NCBI GenBank assembly: GCA_003165855.1
Contig: PMXH01000302.1
Location: 1 to 7,190 of the forward strand
Source: Acidobacteriaceae bacterium
GTDB lineage: Bacteria; Acidobacteriota; Terriglobia; Terriglobales; Acidobacteriaceae
DNA: 7,190 nt
Direction of reading: 5' to 3'
Shown here one piece after another: positions 6,222-7,190 of the stretch. Numbering within the stretch: position 1 is the stretch's first letter; each line of letters starts with the position of its first letter. The translations under genes were made by a program, and so were the position numbers. The notes under the pieces were generated by a model. It saw only the letters and a program-made list of their open reading frames with translations. It ran no database searches and was not told the origin of the DNA.

Positions 6222-6548
6222 ATGCCCAAACGCACAAAAGATTACGTTGTCAGCAGCGGAAACGTCTTCGCCGATCTTGGACTGCCAAACCCGGAGGAGG
6301 CCTTGGCCAAGGCCGAGCTTGCCCACAAAATCGCCCTGCTGATCCAGAACAAGGGGCTGACCCAAGTGCAGACCGCCAAACTGCTGGGCGTCGATCAACC
6401 CAAGGTCTCAGCCCTTCTTCGCGGGCGTCTCTCCGGATTCTCTCTGGAGCGGCTGATGCGCTTCCTGCTGCTGTTGGGGCAGGACATCAAAATCACGGTG
6501 CAAGCCTGTCCCCGCTCCCGGTCCCAGGCTCGCGTGCATGTGGCATAG
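6222..6548 (+). CDS. HigA-like XRE-family antitoxin
   Basis: This 108-residue helix-turn-helix protein starts two bases after the toxin stop, so it is in the same operon. The N-terminal segment (SSGNVFADLGLPNPEEALAK, residues 11-30) is the typical lead of this antitoxin group and probably contacts the toxin. The DNA-binding domain covers ~31-90: AELAHKIALLIQNKGLTQVQTA, then the turn LLGVDQPKVSALLRGRLSGFS with the recognition helix QPKVSALLRG, then LERLMRFLLLLGQDIKI. The last ~15 residues are basic and look unconserved. The ribosome-binding site is weak (AGAGAG), consistent with coupling to the toxin. It should neutralise the toxin and repress the operon at 5841-5858. Confidence 0.9.
   Translation: MPKRTKDYVVSSGNVFADLGLPNPEEALAKAELAHKIALLIQNKGLTQVQTAKLLGVDQPKVSALLRGRLSGFSLERLMRFLLLLGQDIKITVQACPRSRSQARVHVA
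6299..6314. repeat. Perfect 16-bp palindrome inside the antitoxin gene
   Basis: GGCCTTGGCCAAGGCC reads identically on both strands and falls within the codons for EALAKA. It may be chance in GC-rich coding sequence, or an RNA hairpin or protein site inside the antitoxin mRNA. Confidence 0.5.
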
Positions 6549-7043
6549 AGAATAGCTTCGCATCGTTTGGTAACCGCCGCGCACTCGACTGCCCCCGCCA
6601 CGGTCTCTCTCCCTTGGAACCCTCTCGTCCGGGCACCCCCATCTCTATGGAATCCCCAAGGGAGAAAGACCCTTCTCCCGCGCCTGTTCGTGTTGTGTGC
6701 GCTGTGGCGCACGCAGGCGCTCCTGTAGGGGGCTGTCGAGCGGACCACGGGCCCCGGTCCGGCTGCGCTGCGCGGCGGATTGCAACTCAAAATGCTGGCC
6801 TGAAGTACCTGGGCGTGCGTCTCCAAAGTCACTTCTATGCGCGTGCCTTGCTGACTACAATCAGCGGAGATGGCCGCCACACCCGAAGAACGAATCCCTG
6901 CTCTCACGAGTGGTGAAGAGATTTTTTCTTTAGCTGTGCCTTTCGCTGCGTGCTCCGAAAATCGCATCGGTGCAACCCGGCTTGAGGGCAAAAAAACGCA
7001 TCAGGGGATTTTTTCTAGAACTCGCGCAGTTCGCGCCAGCGCA
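6549..7043. other. Gene-free region with dense inverted repeats
   Basis: No convincing gene is found in these 495 bases. A frame from 6185 crosses the region, but it is an out-of-frame shadow of the antitoxin gene, and antisense frames look like nothing known. The left half (6608-6761) is packed with inverted repeats (separate entry). The right half is more AT-rich, with T-runs at 6922-6927 and 7009-7014 and two pairs of short direct repeats: GATTTTTTCT at 6920-6929 and 7007-7016, and AACGCATCAGG at 6995-7005 and 7064-7074. It probably holds the transcript end of the toxin-antitoxin operon and recombination debris. Confidence 0.5.
6608..6761 (+). terminator. Cluster of strong inverted repeats downstream of the antitoxin gene
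   Basis: Four structures follow each other. TCTCCCTTGG (6608-6617) pairs with CCAAGGGAGA (6656-6665). GGGAGAA (6660-6666) alternatively pairs with TTCTCCC (6673-6679), so these two are mutually exclusive. GCGCCTG (6680-6686) with CAGGCGC (6714-6720) encloses GTGCGC-tgtg-GCGCAC (6697-6712). CGGACC (6741-6746) pairs with GGTCCG (6756-6761). No T-run follows directly. It may end the operon transcript in a factor-dependent way or form a structured RNA; the type given is the nearest available. Confidence 0.35.
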
Positions 7044-7190
7044 ATGTGGAGTAAGTGGTCAGGAACGCATCAGGTTAGCCGGAGAGAAGGGGCGAAAACC
7101 GTGTTGGGGATAGTAATAGACGCAAACGGCAATGCCCTCTCCGACCCCTCCGGCAAATCCTACTCCTGGGACTTCGAGAACCGGCTGACG
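7044..7190 (+). pseudogene. RHS/YD-repeat protein fragment, running off the window
   Basis: The frame from the ATG at 7044 is open to the window edge. From 7116 it encodes IDANGNALSDPSGKSYSWD followed by FENRLT, a textbook RHS/YD repeat unit (DANGN...WDxENRLT). RHS proteins are very large secreted or surface proteins with many such repeats, often carrying C-terminal toxins. The residues upstream of 7116 do not look like an RHS repeat, there is no signal peptide, and no ribosome-binding site precedes 7044. The gene therefore appears to enter mid-repeat, as if its 5' part was lost by insertion or deletion. Whether the downstream part is intact cannot be seen. RHS identity is strong; pseudogene status is inferred. 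Confidence 0.6.

Noticed and set aside
5832..6548. A 238-codon plus-strand frame starting at 5832
   Set aside because: Its second half is the real antitoxin reading frame, while the first ~130 codons are the wrong frame of the toxin gene. The antitoxin starts at 6222.
6185..6916. A 243-codon plus-strand frame downstream of the toxin
   Set aside because: It overlaps the antitoxin out of frame and then crosses the hairpin-rich non-coding region; no motif is visible.
1..7190. CRISPR array, tRNA attachment site or IS element
   Set aside because: No regularly spaced repeats of 20-40 bases, no tRNA-like cloverleaf or fragment, and no transposase frame with terminal inverted repeats were found by reading.

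Overview
The window is GC-rich bacterial DNA with an accessory, mobile-element character. No rRNA, tRNA or housekeeping gene is visible. Shine-Dalgarno-like sites, overlapping stop/start codons and two toxin-antitoxin pairs point to a bacterium. The last ~75 bases encode an RHS/YD-repeat phrase (DANGN...WDFENRLT) that I associate from memory with Acidobacteriota (Terriglobia). That taxonomic hint is weak and is inference only.

Layout from left to right. Positions 1-336 hold no gene, but a perfect tandem 10-mer and two looser copies of it lie there. Positions 337-875 are a two-gene toxin-antitoxin-like pair: a DUF433 antitoxin and a DUF5615 PIN-like protein, overlapping by 4 bases. After a 203-base convergent gap comes a minus-strand XRE/Cro-type regulator (1079-1444). 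It is divergent from a large plus-strand gene (1618-4758) encoding a 1046-residue CHC2 zinc finger-Toprim primase fused to a P-loop ATPase (probable helicase) and a winged-helix-like C-terminus. This gene overlaps by one base the start of a tyrosine recombinase (4758-5822). A second toxin-antitoxin pair follows, a RelE/HigB-type (Gp49-like) toxin and a HigA-like XRE antitoxin (5872-6548), preceded by a perfect palindrome inside a plausible promoter. Positions 6549-7043 hold no convincing gene but several strong inverted repeats. The window ends in a fragment of an RHS repeat.

The core reads as a compact mobile unit. The divergent regulator probably controls a primase-helicase that could replicate the element. 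The translationally coupled recombinase could integrate, excise or resolve it, and the two toxin-antitoxin pairs would stabilise it. No relaxase, conjugation, capsid or partition gene is present, so if it is mobile it would depend on other elements or on genes outside the window. The least expected sequence signal is a G-quadruplex-type motif, overlapped by a perfect hairpin, in the tail of the primase gene just upstream of the recombinase start.
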